Of a DNA stretch of 64,000 nucleotides, positions 23,006-34,574 are shown one piece after another (within the stretch, counting starts at the first letter, position 1; each line of letters begins with the position of its first letter). The position numbers and the translations under genes are program-made. The notes below the pieces were generated by a model. It did no database searches. It saw only the letters and a list, made by a program, of their open reading frames with translations, and was not told the DNA's origin. The DNA is from Bettongia penicillata ogilbyi (lineage: Eukaryota; Chordata; Mammalia; Diprotodontia; Potoroidae), in NCBI GenBank assembly GCA_023548195.1, contig JAJHZJ010000399.1, forward strand, positions 7,693,100 to 7,757,099, read 5' to 3'.

Positions 23006-25379
23006 TCCATCCCTAGTAAGGGATTCCCATTAATGAATCAGAGAAAATACTAAAGAAAAGGCAATTAGATCTAAAATCTTCTCCCCAATATAATTTCTAT
23101 TAGACAATAAAAACTTATCTCTCCTTCTGATCTCTCCATCTAGAAAAATAATGTCTCTATGTTTGAGAAGAATCCAGGAGCATACAAGATTATTTTAATA
23201 CCATATTTAAAGGTTACAATTCAACTTGGAAAGATGTAACCAATTTAATGGCAACTTTGCTCTCCCCAAGTAAAAGATAAGCAGTCATAGAGGCAGTTTA
23301 TAGGTTAGCCCAATAGAAAGGGGGTGCTCAATTGGCCATTACAAGACCCACAGCTGGACCCCAATAATCCTGATGATTACAGAAGATTGTAGCAGGCCAG
23401 ACAATTTTTACTTGAAGGTATAAATATTTGTGTAGCATTGCCAGCCAAGTGGAGCAGATTTCAGTAGAGAGTACAAAAAGAAGTTAAGAATTCTAATCAT
23501 TTTTATAATAGGCTAAGCAAAAGGATTAAATTAAATGGGTGGCTAGACTTTCCTTTTCAAGAGATGCTTTTATCATTTCCATATATCTTTTCAATAAATC
23601 CCTGCCTGAGATACTAAAGCACTTCCACAAGAGATGCCCAGATTGGTATAGAATAAACATACAGCAGATTAAGAACATTACTCTCTATATCTGTGAAAGA
23701 AAGGAAATAGAGGTTAACAAAGAGACAGAAGGGCAAAACCAGGGAAAAGAAGAAGCTTTGGAGAAAGATAACGTTATTATGGAGCTTGTATCAATGCAAA
23801 CCATTCTTTCAGGAGCTACTATATAGGTCATTAGGGAGTCTATAGAATGATAGAGATTATATCTAAACAATCTTGGACATTTCAAAAGTATTTCTACTGT
23901 GAAAGAAGAAAAAGGGACCTTAGAAATCAAAAGGGAAGAGCAGTAAAAGTTCCCAAAGGAAGGGAATAATGCATGAGGAAGAACGGGTGAGGTCTGTGAC
24001 TCTCAAAGATAGATTTTTTTTTTTTTAGATTCAAAGATTCTAGCCTCAGTCTTTTTTCCAGAGGTTCCCTTCACCATTTTGTTTCCTTCACTAATTTCAT
24101 AAGCTGAATAACTAATCTTCCTACTGATAAGTTATCCAGTATAAATTTAACAAGTGTTAATTAACTGAAGATGAGTGTGAAAATCATTTTGTTTTAACTC
24201 AGAGAATCACCAGCTGGTGGTGATTCTTCCCTCCTTCTTATTCCTAAAATCCACCTGTGAACTATTAGGGACAAGATCTCCTGGCCACGTTTTAGAATTC
24301 ACTGCTCTCTGATTATGTTCCCTACAAATCATCCATGAATTACCTGATATCATGGCAATGTGTTTCAAACTGCAAAACTAATATTTTGTCCTTTAAGGAA
24401 CATTTTGATCAATGTTTCCCTATAATGGACTCAAATGTAATCACTTTAGAATTTCAACAATTTATGTTTAACATATATGTTATAAATTAGAAGTATTCAT
24501 TCTCTCTAGATTCTGAAAAATGAAGAGTAAGTAAGCAAAAATGAAAAGTATTTTTAATTTAGGAAACTGCTTTGAGTTGATCTCTGTAGGCAACATAAGA
24601 GATCTCTATTGTTAATTGGGCAATCAAACTCTTTGTAAGGTATTAATAGGAATGGGAGAAGTCAGGATCCCACTCCTATATTTCAACAGGAACATAAACC
24701 ACTGCATGCCTACTAAAAGTTTTTTTTTTTTTTAATGACTAAGAATGTCTTAATGATTTCCTCTTTAAAAAAAGGATTTGTCCCACAAACTTTTTCTGGA
24801 ACTAGGAATAGGCAATACAGTCAACTGTTTTGATCTCCCAGAGAACACCTGAATTGTAAATAATGAAAGTTTTCCTAAGGGGATAATTAAGGTAGATTAC
24901 TGTCACTGTTTAAATCTTTGGCAGTGGATTAGCTGGAAATAGTGAATCCTATATTCTGAAATACTTGGAATAAATAGCCCTTGCATAAAATATAATGCTA
25001 AATAATTGAAATTATAAATTAGTATTCTGTATGACATCATTTGGAAAATAGATCCAAGGGTAATTGAGTTTATTCTGTTCTCATTTTAAGTGAACTGTAT
25101 CTCTCCCATTAAGAAACTTTTGATTCATTAGAATTTATCATACTTGGCTTTCTAATATATATTTGGCCTTCATTATACCAGAAATATTCTTAGAAAAGGG
25201 AACTCTTCCTTCATTCTTTTGGGTTATGAATTTAATTGTTAAAAGACTGGTGTAAATATGTTTTTAAAACTCTTTGGAAATATTGGAGACAGCAATAATG
25301 GTTTTCTGTGAAGTTTGCATACCAAGAACCCTTTTAAAATGTTCTCATCTCATCTCATCTAACAAGATGGGAACCACTG
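23006..25379. other. Intergenic, repeat-poor
   Basis: No recognised repeat. A 95-codon plus-strand frame at 23,539-23,826 begins at a plausible ATG but resembles no family I know, and its codon use looks like random AT-rich sequence. A TATAAATA string lies at 23,420, poly-T runs at 24,009 and 24,721, and a perfect 9-bp-stem hairpin at 24,203-24,227. Confidence 0.5.
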
Positions 25380-25825
25380 AATAGCACTGATAGTGACTAT
25401 GAATATGCCAGCATAGTTCTCAAATGCAGAGTATAAAAGACTTTCCATGTAGAAAGCAGAAGAAAAACATTTCTTTAAACACCAAAAATCCAGAAGCAGG
25501 AAGCAAAATCTGTCATGGTGACCAAGAAGTTAATAAACATAATCACATCAGGGGTAAAGCCATTCTCAAACCTTCTCCCTCAGCCAGGACCTTCTCACTA
25601 TCAACTGTCACAAGTTGAGCCTTGCTGTGTCAGTTGACCTGAGTTCTTTCCCCTCTGACCTGAACCTGCTCACTCACTTCCTCCCAGATCTGTTCCACTC
25701 TTCCTGTTCCACTTGTTCAGCAAGTTCCTCCTACCACATGTGATCTAGACTTCCAGGTGATTTAAGTATTTCCTATGAACCGATTAATTAATGAGAAAGA
25801 TCTTTCCAATTAAATTACTATTACA
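25380..25825 (-). repeat. 3' LTR of the provirus
   Basis: It ends on the plus strand at TTACA (25,821-25,825), the complement of the TGTAA LTR start. It aligns with 28,545-28,990 over its length. Its outer end, near 25,380, stops matching earlier than in other copies, so the last ~20 bases may be lost. Confidence 0.85.
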
Positions 25826-26071
25826 TTCGGCCCCAAGATCTTTCATATTCATTACATAGGTCAATGGGACAACTGGTATTAACAGAACTTTAACAAGGAT
25901 AACATAAAATAAGCATTTAACACATTGTCTTAGGCACTTGATATCAATAGAATTTTACAACAGTATAATGGGAATCCCACAAAATGGGTAATAAAACAAT
26001 ATTTTAGGGTAGGGCTTGAACACAAACACCGCATCACTTCTCCTCAACAAATAGGGTCCAAAATCTTGGAG

Positions 26072-26401
26072 TTAGGGGTGAAGGTCTCTTTTTCCTGCTG
26101 AGATTGTATATAGAGCTGTTCCTGCCCCAAGAGGTTCCATTTGAGAGATTAGTTCTTTAGCTGGCATGTGGAGTTTGGTGAACTTCAGGTCCAGAGATGA
26201 CACATCATCATCATGGATAGAAGATGACATCTGACTTAAGCAATCAGGCATCTGCAGGTGGAGGGTAGTAAGCCTATAGGAAACAAATCTAGAAAATATG
26301 TTTAACAGACCAAAGCCAAAAAACCCAAAGAAATAAACAAACAAGAAAGCAATAATCAGAAGCAGGGCAGTTATAGGTTCAGCTGTAGTTCTGGAGTCCA
26401 T
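26072..26401 (-). pseudogene. Short ERV membrane-protein frame (env transmembrane remnant or accessory ORF)
   Basis: This is an open frame of 109 codons. Residues about 9-36 are a continuous hydrophobic, Phe/Leu/Ile-rich segment, long enough to span the membrane. A polar tail of about 70 residues follows. It lies between the dUTPase frame (whose stop is 23 bases upstream) and the 3' LTR, which is the place of the env membrane anchor and tail. I do not recognise a specific env family. No surface subunit or fusion peptide is seen upstream, so it is either the deleted end of env or a small accessory protein. The ATG may be internal to a longer lost frame. Confidence 0.5.
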
Positions 26402-26423
26402 GAACTCACTATCACAGCCTCAT

Positions 26424-26929
26424 TCACGGTAGAATGTATGAGTTAAAGGTATAATTTCGTAACCATCCTCTCCTGAGTAAACAACAGTTACAATATTATT
26501 TTTTCCATGTGCAATAATTCCTGCAGCCTTTGGAACATTGTCTGGCTTCTGTTTTAGCCATACTTTAGCTCCCAATTTTATTATATTAGTAGAACCCAAT
26601 CCTTTGGTTCCTCTGTTAGTTCTTTCAGGAGGCTAGGCTTTCACAAGTGGCCTTTTTTCACAAGGAATAATAATCACTTGAACTATTCTATCAGTTTTGC
26701 AAAACTGTATGGGTTCATCTCTTAAATTTTGGAATGTTACAATAATTTCTCCTTGATAATTAGAATCTCCAGGTAATACATGTATTCCTTGATCTGCTAA
26801 TCCTGATTTAGGTAATATCCATCCAAAATGATTCTTAGTGGTTCTTATACATATTCTACTAGAGATTGTTCTTATTTCTTTCTTATCCAACCAAAAGTCC
26901 TCTAAACAAGGTAAATCATATCCTGCCAA
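26424..26929 (-). pseudogene. Retroviral dUTPase, broken by one in-frame stop
   Basis: dUTPase hydrolyses dUTP to keep uracil out of viral DNA. In betaretroviruses it is fused near protease, and in ERV-L it sits after integrase. All five motifs of trimeric dUTPases can be seen in order: AGYDL (26,926), LPKSGLA (about 26,815), GIHVLPGDSNYQGEI (about 26,785), DRIVQVIIIP (about 26,690) and RGTKGLGST (about 26,605). A TAG at 26,630-26,632 separates motif IV from motif V in the same frame. After motif V the frame runs to a TGA at 26,424 through a stretch with 'GAKVWLKQKP', reminiscent of a small beta-rich domain such as an integrase C-terminus, but this is uncertain. Upstream of motif I the reading changes frame. 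Annotated as a broken gene; no activity is expected. Confidence 0.85.
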
Positions 26930-28544
26930 ACCACAGGTGTCCCTGGAAATAGTGCTGGAACATCTGGCCTCACAGTCAAATTCTCAACATTTGCAATCTT
27001 ATGTGTTCATTGTTTTCTAATTTGCAGATATGAGGTCATCTTTCTGGCTAGAGGTGTACTACTTTAATCTAAGATAGAATTTGGCCAATTTCCTATTCTC
27101 CCTGAAAGCGTGACAAACAAAGATTACAAATTACAAATTACAAAGATGACAAATACAAAGATTCAGCAGAATCTATAGGGGTAGTTCTTACTTCTCTATT
27201 TCATCTAGTATCAAGTCCCTTTTCTCAGTACATTTTATATAGTTCATTAGTTGGAATACCATCTATGCTTCCAAAATCTACCCCTGATCTCAACAGAGTG
27301 GTAAACAATACTCTCCTTGTCAATATATTCTGATTTTGAATCGGTTGGCTATTTACTCTTCTCTCTCTAGCAAGTTTGTCTTTTCCTCGGTCTCCTAAGT
27401 CACTTAACTGTGAAATCTTGTCCAGTACCTATGAAAGTTAGTGCCCTATTTCCTCAATTTTTAGAGTCAAAATTGAGTGCCTATAAATAGGAGGAGCTGT
27501 CTTCACTATTATATTCCTATAGTAAACTGCAAAGGGAGCATCATAGTATGGATCCGCAATTCCAATTATTATGGCAGTCTTCATTACCTCCTCCTTGAAC
27601 TTTCTTAAATAGTCCCTAAGTGAATTCCAGGGTCTGTCTCCTCTAGACCACATAGAGTCAGTAGGATACTACCTACAGCAGCCTTCTGCAGCCAAACTTA
27701 ACAAATTAGTTATATTATTATATATTGTATATGCATATTGTAATCTCTAAAAGTTTCCCATACAAAAGGATTATGACTAATAACTATAAATTTCAGATAG
27801 TCCACAGGATCTATAGCTATTCCCCCAGCTTAGTCATCACTGATTCTCACCATTCTAGAATTAACATTTCTCTGATCCTTTGGGTGAACTGACTCAAAAT
27901 TTCTGTGACCTCCCACTGAGTAAAATCCTCAATTATTTCCCTAAACACTGTTCCTCCTTGCTTCTCCTGTTTCTGCTTCACTATTGGGCATGCTTCTGGC
28001 TAAGAAACTTCTTCCTCTAAAATTATTTCACTTCCTTTGTCACTGTGGCAACTGAACTGGGTTTTTACAAAAGTCAGATGCGCATTTTTTTTGTCAGTCT
28101 TCAGCTTCATCTGAGCTAAATGAACAGCCTTTCCTTCAGTCTAAGACTTCCAAGGCTGCTCTTGTAAAATAGAACCTGAAGGATGAAAATACCCATACAA
28201 ACTAGTTAACTCCTTTTCCATCTGAATTTTTTTTCCTTAAGGAGCTCCTCTCTGTTTCTACACATAATAGGGTAAGACTTTAAAAATCCAGCATCTCCTA
28301 CTTAGTCCTACCAACTCCTTCCCTAGTCTTATTGTTATTTCTTGCAAACACCTTTCCAAATCTCCAGATTTCCCCTCCTATACCTTCCCTTCCCAGTTTT
28401 CACAAGGTCCAGTGCTTTCAGCCCATTCCTTTACTAGTGAGGAATATGGTAATCTTCCCAATAATATCTTCCTCTGAATCCTTTCTGCCTCCAAATAGAG
28501 ATTTTATACCTACCTATTTGTGAGGCCAAATATACTTCAAGGCA
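26930..28544 (-). pseudogene. gag-like internal region of the provirus, degenerate
   Basis: The position between the 5' LTR and the dUTPase implies gag. Short open pieces remain, the clearest at 27,653-27,438 (71 codons, 'RPWNSLRDYLRKFKEEVMKT...'), which resembles capsid-type helical sequence only in general character. Many stops and frameshifts. I could not find zinc-knuckle (CCHC) motifs or a protease active-site triad, so both may be deleted or decayed. Confidence 0.5.
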
Positions 28545-28990
28545 ATATTCACAGTACTGGTGGTGACTATGAATATGCTAGCATAGTTCTCAATCACCAA
28601 GTATAAAAGACTCTCCATATAGAAGGCAGAATAAAAACATTTCTTTAAACACCAGAAAGTCAAATGTCAGAAGCAGAAAGCAAAATCTGTCATGGCAATC
28701 AAGAAGTTATTAACATGATCATAGGAGGAGGCAAAGTCATTCTTAAACCTTCCTCACTCAGCCTGGATCTTCTCACTATCAAATGTCACAAACTTTAGCC
28801 TTGCTGTGTCAGTTGGCCTGTGTTCTTTACCCTTAGATCTGACTCTGCTCACTCACTTTCTCCCAGTTCTGCTCTATCCTCCCTGCTCCACCTGTTCATC
28901 AAGATTCTCCTACCACAGGTGAGCTAGGCTTCCAGGTAATTGGGCTTATTAATTAATGAGAAAGAGCTTTCCATTTAAATCAATATTACA
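28545..28990 (-). repeat. 5' LTR of the provirus
   Basis: It starts at 28,990 with TGTAATATTGATTTAAATGG. The inner end near 28,545 is followed on the minus strand by a TTTGGCCTCAC string, where a tRNA primer-binding site (which begins TGG) is expected. That match is weak. Confidence 0.8.
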
Positions 28991-29781
28991 CATCTGTAAA
29001 AGGCAGAATCCTAAATTCCTACTAGATCTGCTAATAGTTTAAAGCAATGCTGAATGCTTGTTTTCTGTGGCAGATTGATAAGCCGGGTGTCAATATTTTA
29101 AGACTTCAGCAACTAGCCCCATGCATGGGTTAAAGTAAAGGATTTGATTTTAGTGGAGAACTAGAATTACAAAGGGAAAAGATTCAGTTTTTACCCATTT
29201 TACCACACTGTCCTAACATTTTTTGTAGCTTTGGCTTTAGTCTCTGACAAGTATCTTATAGTCATGTCCACCCATCTTTCAGAGTTGTTTAAAGGAAGAC
29301 TTTTTATACATCTAACACCAAATAAATATTGGTCATTGTGATATGGGACTATTATCTGGGAATCTGAATTTTCCTTGTTGTGTTCAAATTCAAAATTACT
29401 TAATTAATTTCTTCTGTGAAAACTCTTAAAGTTTTCTGCCTGGGGAAAACTGAACATGCCCTACTAGCATCAAATCAAATTCCTTAAGCTTTTTGTCTAG
29501 GCCAAAAGCCAGTTCTTTAACTAGACTTTTATAATATTTAATCCAGCATACTTTACATTACTTAATACTAATAGGTGTGAATTCAAACTGTTAAAACTTT
29601 ATTGTATTTTCTATCATTGTTAATGTAAAATTAAATACATGTTTATAGTGTTGTATAAAAAGAATGGATTCTCTTCTAATATGGATACTGTTAAGGCAAA
29701 AATATTTCTCTCTTTTTTTATCCAATAAGATGTTTGATATGGTTATGTTTATTTCAACTCAGCCACTGACATGTTATGAAA
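28991..29781. other. Unassigned AT-rich sequence
   Basis: No gene or recognised repeat. Confidence 0.45.
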
Positions 29782-29790
29782 TCTATAATG
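29782..29790. repeat. TSD of full-length L1, left copy
   Basis: TCTATAATG recurs at 36,504-36,512. With one indel the match extends to AAATCTATAATG / AAATTCTATAATG. Confidence 0.75.
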
Positions 29791-30731
29791 GGAGGCAGAA
29801 CCAAGATGGTGGAGAGAGAGCAACTATTCACCTAAACTCTTAGAAAAACTCCTTCAGATATCTCTAAAAAGAGAATCTGACCAAATTTTGGAGACACAGA
29901 ATCCAATAGGAGACAGACTGTGGCAGATTCACAGACCAGAACAGTCTAGAAGGTCGATGGGAAAGATCTTTTCCATGGGGGTGGAGAAGCATAGAGTACA
30001 CAGTGCAGCAAGTCCCCATCATGGCAGGGCTGAGCAGGAAAGCCCTGGGGTAATCTGAGACAAAGACAGCACAGCAGGAGTGGCAGCCCAGGGTGGGAGT
30101 CCAACAGAGTCCAGTGAGTGACAGCCCGCTGAGCCCCATGTATCAGTGGCAGTTGCTCCAGCAACTAGCCACCTGCAGATTAAATGTCTGTACATCACTG
30201 ACTTGAACTTCCAGGAGCCAAAATGGTGGAGTGATCAGTAAATACTCTCTCCCCCTCCCCTTATTGACCTTGAAAGAATAAAATATTTTCCCAGAAAAAT
30301 CCTGGATCAGTGGAAACAGCAGTAGGGGCAAACAGTTGCATAGCACTGGCTATGAGGCTAGGAAAATCTCTAAGGAGTATTCCTCTTACTGTAACAGAGG
30401 ACCAGAGCTGTCCCAGACAGCCTCACCTCAGCAACCTGGGAAGAGATCCAGAGCTCCAGGTGTGCCTCAGTGCTCCAGGGGAAAGAGGAAGACACTAGGG
30501 CACCCCAGAATCACTAAACACTGAGCTTACCTTTGCTCTACCTCAGCTGAGGAGACCTCCCATGACCAGACTACCTCTTCACCACATTTAACAAGCTAGC
30601 TTCAGGGCAAATCCGAGGAAACACAAACAGAATTCACTTGGCCTTTGCTTTCTCACACCAGCCAGCTCAACACCAGGTTCTTTAGCTTCTAGCTAAAAGA
30701 ACCAGAGGCCACAACACACAGTGTCTTCATC
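29791..30731 (+). promoter_or_regulatory. L1 5'UTR with two CCAA(G/A)ATGGTGGAG units
   Basis: A YY1-like CCAAGATGGTGGAG occurs at about 29,801, and a second CCAAAATGGTGGAG at about 30,217 follows CTTCCAGGAG. The spacing of about 415 bases and the similar sequence after each suggest two promoter-like units. The same two-unit layout is in the minus-strand 5'UTR at 20.6-21.4 kb. Confidence 0.65.
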
Positions 30732-31655
30732 ATGAGTAAGAAGAAGCAAAGCAAGAAGGAAAAGACCACAGAATCTTTCTGTGGGAACAAGGACAAAACC
30801 ACAAATACTAAAGAGATCAGCATTGAGACTGCACTCCCATCTGAATCTTCAGAAGGGACTATGAACTGGTCACATGCACAAAGAGCACTCTTGGAAGAGT
30901 TGAAGAAAGAAATAGAAGAAAAACTGGCCAATGATTTTCGAAGTATGCAAAAAGAATTCACTGAAGAGAACAGCTCTTTGGAAAGGAAAATTGGACAAAT
31001 GGAAAGGTAAGTACAAAAACTAACTGGAAGAAATAGTTCCTTAAAAGGAATAATTGGACAGGTGAAAAAGGAGATGCAAAAGTTAACTGAAGAAAACAAT
31101 TTGATGAACATTAGAACTGGGGTAGTAGAAGAGAAAATTTAACAATTATTGGCCTACCAGAAAACTGTGATGAGAAAAGAGTCTGGACAGTATTTTACAA
31201 TAAATCATCAAGAAAACTACCCAGAAGTGCTGGATCCAGAGGGCAAAATAGTCACTGAAAGAATCTACCATTCACCTCCCAAAATGGATCTCAAATTAAA
31301 AACACCAAGACATACTATTGCCAAATTCCAGAACTATCAGGTGAAGGAGAAAATACTACAGGCAGACAGAAAGAAACCATTCAAATATCAAGGAGCTACA
31401 GTAAAGATCACACAGGACTTTGCAGCCTCTACATTAAAAGATCAAAGGAATTGGAATATGATATTCCATAAGACAAAGGAGCTGAGACTACAACCAAATA
31501 TCAATTACCCAGCAAAGGTCAGCATAACGTTTCAGGCAAGGAGATGGACATTCATTGAAACAAGGCATTTTTCAGACCTTCCTGATGAAAAGGCCAGAAC
31601 TCAATGGAAAATTCAATCATCAAACACAGGTCTCAAGAGAGGCATAAAAAGGTAA
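30732..31655 (+). pseudogene. L1 ORF1 (RNA-binding protein), one frame with stops
   Basis: Length is 924 bases, about 307 codons, from the ATG at 30,732 (Met-Ser-Lys-Lys-Lys-Gln) to the TAA at 31,653. The two open parts, 30,732-31,010 and 31,149-31,655, are in the same frame, with stops in the 138 bases between. The N-terminal basic region, coiled-coil heptads (about 30,890-31,010) and C-terminal domain ('FKYQGATVKITQDFAASTLK', 'NWNMIFHKTKEL') are recognisable. Compared with the HAL1 ORF1 at 8.4-9.5 kb, most of the central 'LENRSKRDNLKI' block is missing, so this copy has an internal deletion. ORF1p trimers would coat L1 RNA. Confidence 0.88.
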
Positions 31656-31984
31656 ACAGGGCTAAAGAAAAACTTGTTACTCAGTTTGGGCAAACTGTTT
31701 ACCTCCCTATATAAGAAGATGTTGCTTTTTAATTTTGAGAATTGTATATCTATTAGGTAATATAAAAGGAATATACACAGATAGAGTGAGTATAAAACAA
31801 ATAATGTGATGATAAAAATGTGATTTAAGCATGCAAAGAGATTGTATCAGGAGAAAATGGCAAATTACATCACAAGAAGAAGTACAAAATTATATAACAG
31901 TAGAGGGAAAGAGAGGAGGGAGATGAGCATTGTTTGAGAGGTAGTCTCATCTGATTTGTTTCAAGGAGGGAACAAGAAACTTAA

Positions 31985-32130
31985 TTATATACATAAATAT
32001 AACTAGCCCTATAGGCAGTAGGAGGGGAAGGGGGAAAGAAAGGGGAGGAGCAGCTAAAAGGGAGGGAGGAAGTAGTAAGGGAAAGAGGGAGGGAAAAGGA
32101 GGAAGGCTGAAAGAAGGAAGGGAACACTGC
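31985..32130 (+). repeat. G/A-rich spacer between L1 ORF1 and ORF2
   Basis: About 85% purine, with GGGAGGGAGGAAG units. It is similar in style to the HAL1 3'UTR. Confidence 0.75.
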
Positions 32131-32199
32131 AGGAAGTGATGGTCAAAAATCAAAACTCTACTGTGGAGGGAAAGGGAGAAGGGAGAAATAAAAGCACTA

Positions 32200-34516
32200 A
32201 TGGTGGGAAAGAGGATGAAGGGAAACACACAGATGGTAATCATAACTGTAAATGGGAATGGGATGAACTTTCCCATCAAACAGAGATGGATAGCAGAATG
32301 GATTCAAAGCCATAATCCAACGATATGTTGTTTACAAGAAACACATTTGAAACAGGGGAATACACACAGGGTACAAGTAAAAGGTAGGAGCAGAATATAT
32401 TATGCTTTAGCTGATGTGAGAAAAGGAGGATAGCAAATCTAATCTCAAACAAAGCAAAAGCAGAAATAGATCTAATCAAAAGAGAAAAGGAAAGAAACTA
32501 TATCTTGCCAAAGTCACCATAGAAAATGAAGCAGTATCATTGCTAAACATATATGCTACAAGTGGCATAGCATCCAATTTCTTAGAGGAGAATTTAAGGA
32601 AGTGACAGGAAGAAATAGACAGGAAAACTATAGTAGTGGGGGCCATCAACCTCTCCCTCTCTGAACTTGACAAATCTAACCTTAAAATAATCAAGAAAGA
32701 AGATAAGGAGGTGAATAAAATTCTGGATAGGGTAGATGTTACAGATTTCTGGAGAAACTGAATGGGAATAGAAAGGAATATACTTTTTTCTCAGTGGTAC
32801 ATGATACATATACAGAAATTTCCCTTGTACTAGGGCATAAAAATCTCACAATCCAGTGCAGAAAGGCAGAGATAGGCAATGCATCCTTCCCAGATCATAA
32901 TGCTATAAAAATTATATGTAATAAAAGGTCATGGAAAGGTAGACCAAAAATTAATTGGAAACTAAACAATCTAATTCTAAACAAGGAATAGGTTAAATAA
33001 CAAATCATAGAAACAACCAACTACTTCATTTAAGAGAATAACAATAATGAGATGACCTACCAAATTGGATGGTAAACGCAAAAGCACTCCTTAAGGTTAC
33101 TTTGAATCCCTACATGAATAAAATAGAGAAAGAAGAAATCAACAAATTGGGCATGGAGTTGAAAAAGTTTGAAAAAGAACAAATTGAAAATCCCCAAGTA
33201 AATACCAAATTAGAAATACTGAAAACCAAGGGAGAGATTAATAAAATTGAAATTAAGAAAAATATTGAACTAATAAATAAAACTAAGAGCTGGTTTTATG
33301 GAAAAAAAACAATAAAATTGATAAACTTTTGGTCAATTTGATTTTTAAAAAAAAGAAAGGAGAAAACCAAATTACCAATATCAAAAATGAACTCACCTTC
33401 CCTAAGGAGGAAATTAAAACAATAACTAGAATTTACTTTGCCCAACTTTATGCCCATAAATTCGACAATCTAAATGACATGGGTGAATATTTTAAAAAAT
33501 AAAAATTGCCCAGATTAACAGAAGAGAAAGTCGAATACTTAAATAACCCCATCTCAGAAAAAGAAATTGAACAAGCCACCAATGAACTCCTAGGAAAAAA
33601 TCTCCAGGGCCAGATGGATTTGCAAGTGAATTCTATCAAACATTTAAAGAACAGCTAATTCCAATACTATGTAGATTATTTGGAAAAACTGGGGAACGAG
33701 TCCTCTCAAATTCTTTTTATGATACAAATATGGTTCTGATACCTAAACCAGGAAGGACCAATACAGAGAAAGAAAATTATAGACTAATTTCTCTAATGCA
33801 TATAGATGCAAAAATTTTAAATAAGATTTTAGTAAAAAGAATACAGCAACTTATCACGAGAAAAATATATTATGATTAGGTAGGATTCATAACAGGAATG
33901 CAAGACTGGTTCAATATTCAGAAAACTATTAGCATTTGATCATATCAACAACAAACCTAACAGAAACCACATGATTATCTCAATAAATGCAGAAAAAGCT
34001 TTGGACAAAATACATCACCAATTCCTATTAAAAACACTGCAGAGTATAGGAATAAATGGAACTTTCCATAAAATAATAAGTGGTATCTACCTAAAATCTT
34101 CAGCAAGCATTATATGCTATGGCAATAAGCTAGACACATTTCTAGTAAGATCAGGGGTGAACCAAGACTGTCTATCATCACTACTATTATTCAATGTGGT
34201 ACTAGAAATTTTAGCTGTAGCAAAAAGAGAAGAAAAAGACATTGAAGGAATTAGAATAGGCAAAGAAGAAACTAAGTTATCACTTTTTGCAGATTGTAAA
34301 ATGGTAGAGAATCCCAGAGATTCAAGTAAAAAATCACTTGAAATAATAAATAACTTTGGCAAAATTGTAGGTTATAAAGTAAACCTACAAAAACCTTCTG
34401 CATTTATATATATATATAAATATATATGTATATATATACATATATATGTATATATACATATATATGTATATATATGTATATATACATATATATGTATATA
34501 TATATATGTATATATA

Positions 34517-34574
<58 letters not shown>

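Larger units (their letters stand above)
25380..28990 (-). mobile_element. Endogenous retrovirus, class II-like, internally deleted provirus
   Basis: Two LTRs in the same orientation enclose about 2.7 kb of degenerate internal DNA. In minus-strand order it carries a 5' LTR, gag-like remnants, a dUTPase, a short membrane-protein frame and a 3' LTR. Reverse transcriptase and integrase core sequence is absent, so most of pol is deleted. The LTRs differ from each other at roughly one base in ten, so the insertion is old. Solo LTRs of the same family lie at 4.9 and 63.4 kb. All frames are broken. Confidence 0.85.

Noticed and set aside
23539..23826. 95-codon plus-strand open frame in unique sequence
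   Set aside because: No recognisable family, no splice signals that convince, and a length expected by chance in AT-rich DNA. Not called as a gene.
25826..25850. Polypurine tract before the 3' LTR
   Set aside because: The run on the minus strand is short and interrupted by pyrimidines, too weak to call.
28520..28545. tRNA primer-binding site after the 5' LTR
   Set aside because: There is a TGG at about the right place, but the following bases do not match a tRNA 3' end well enough to name one.
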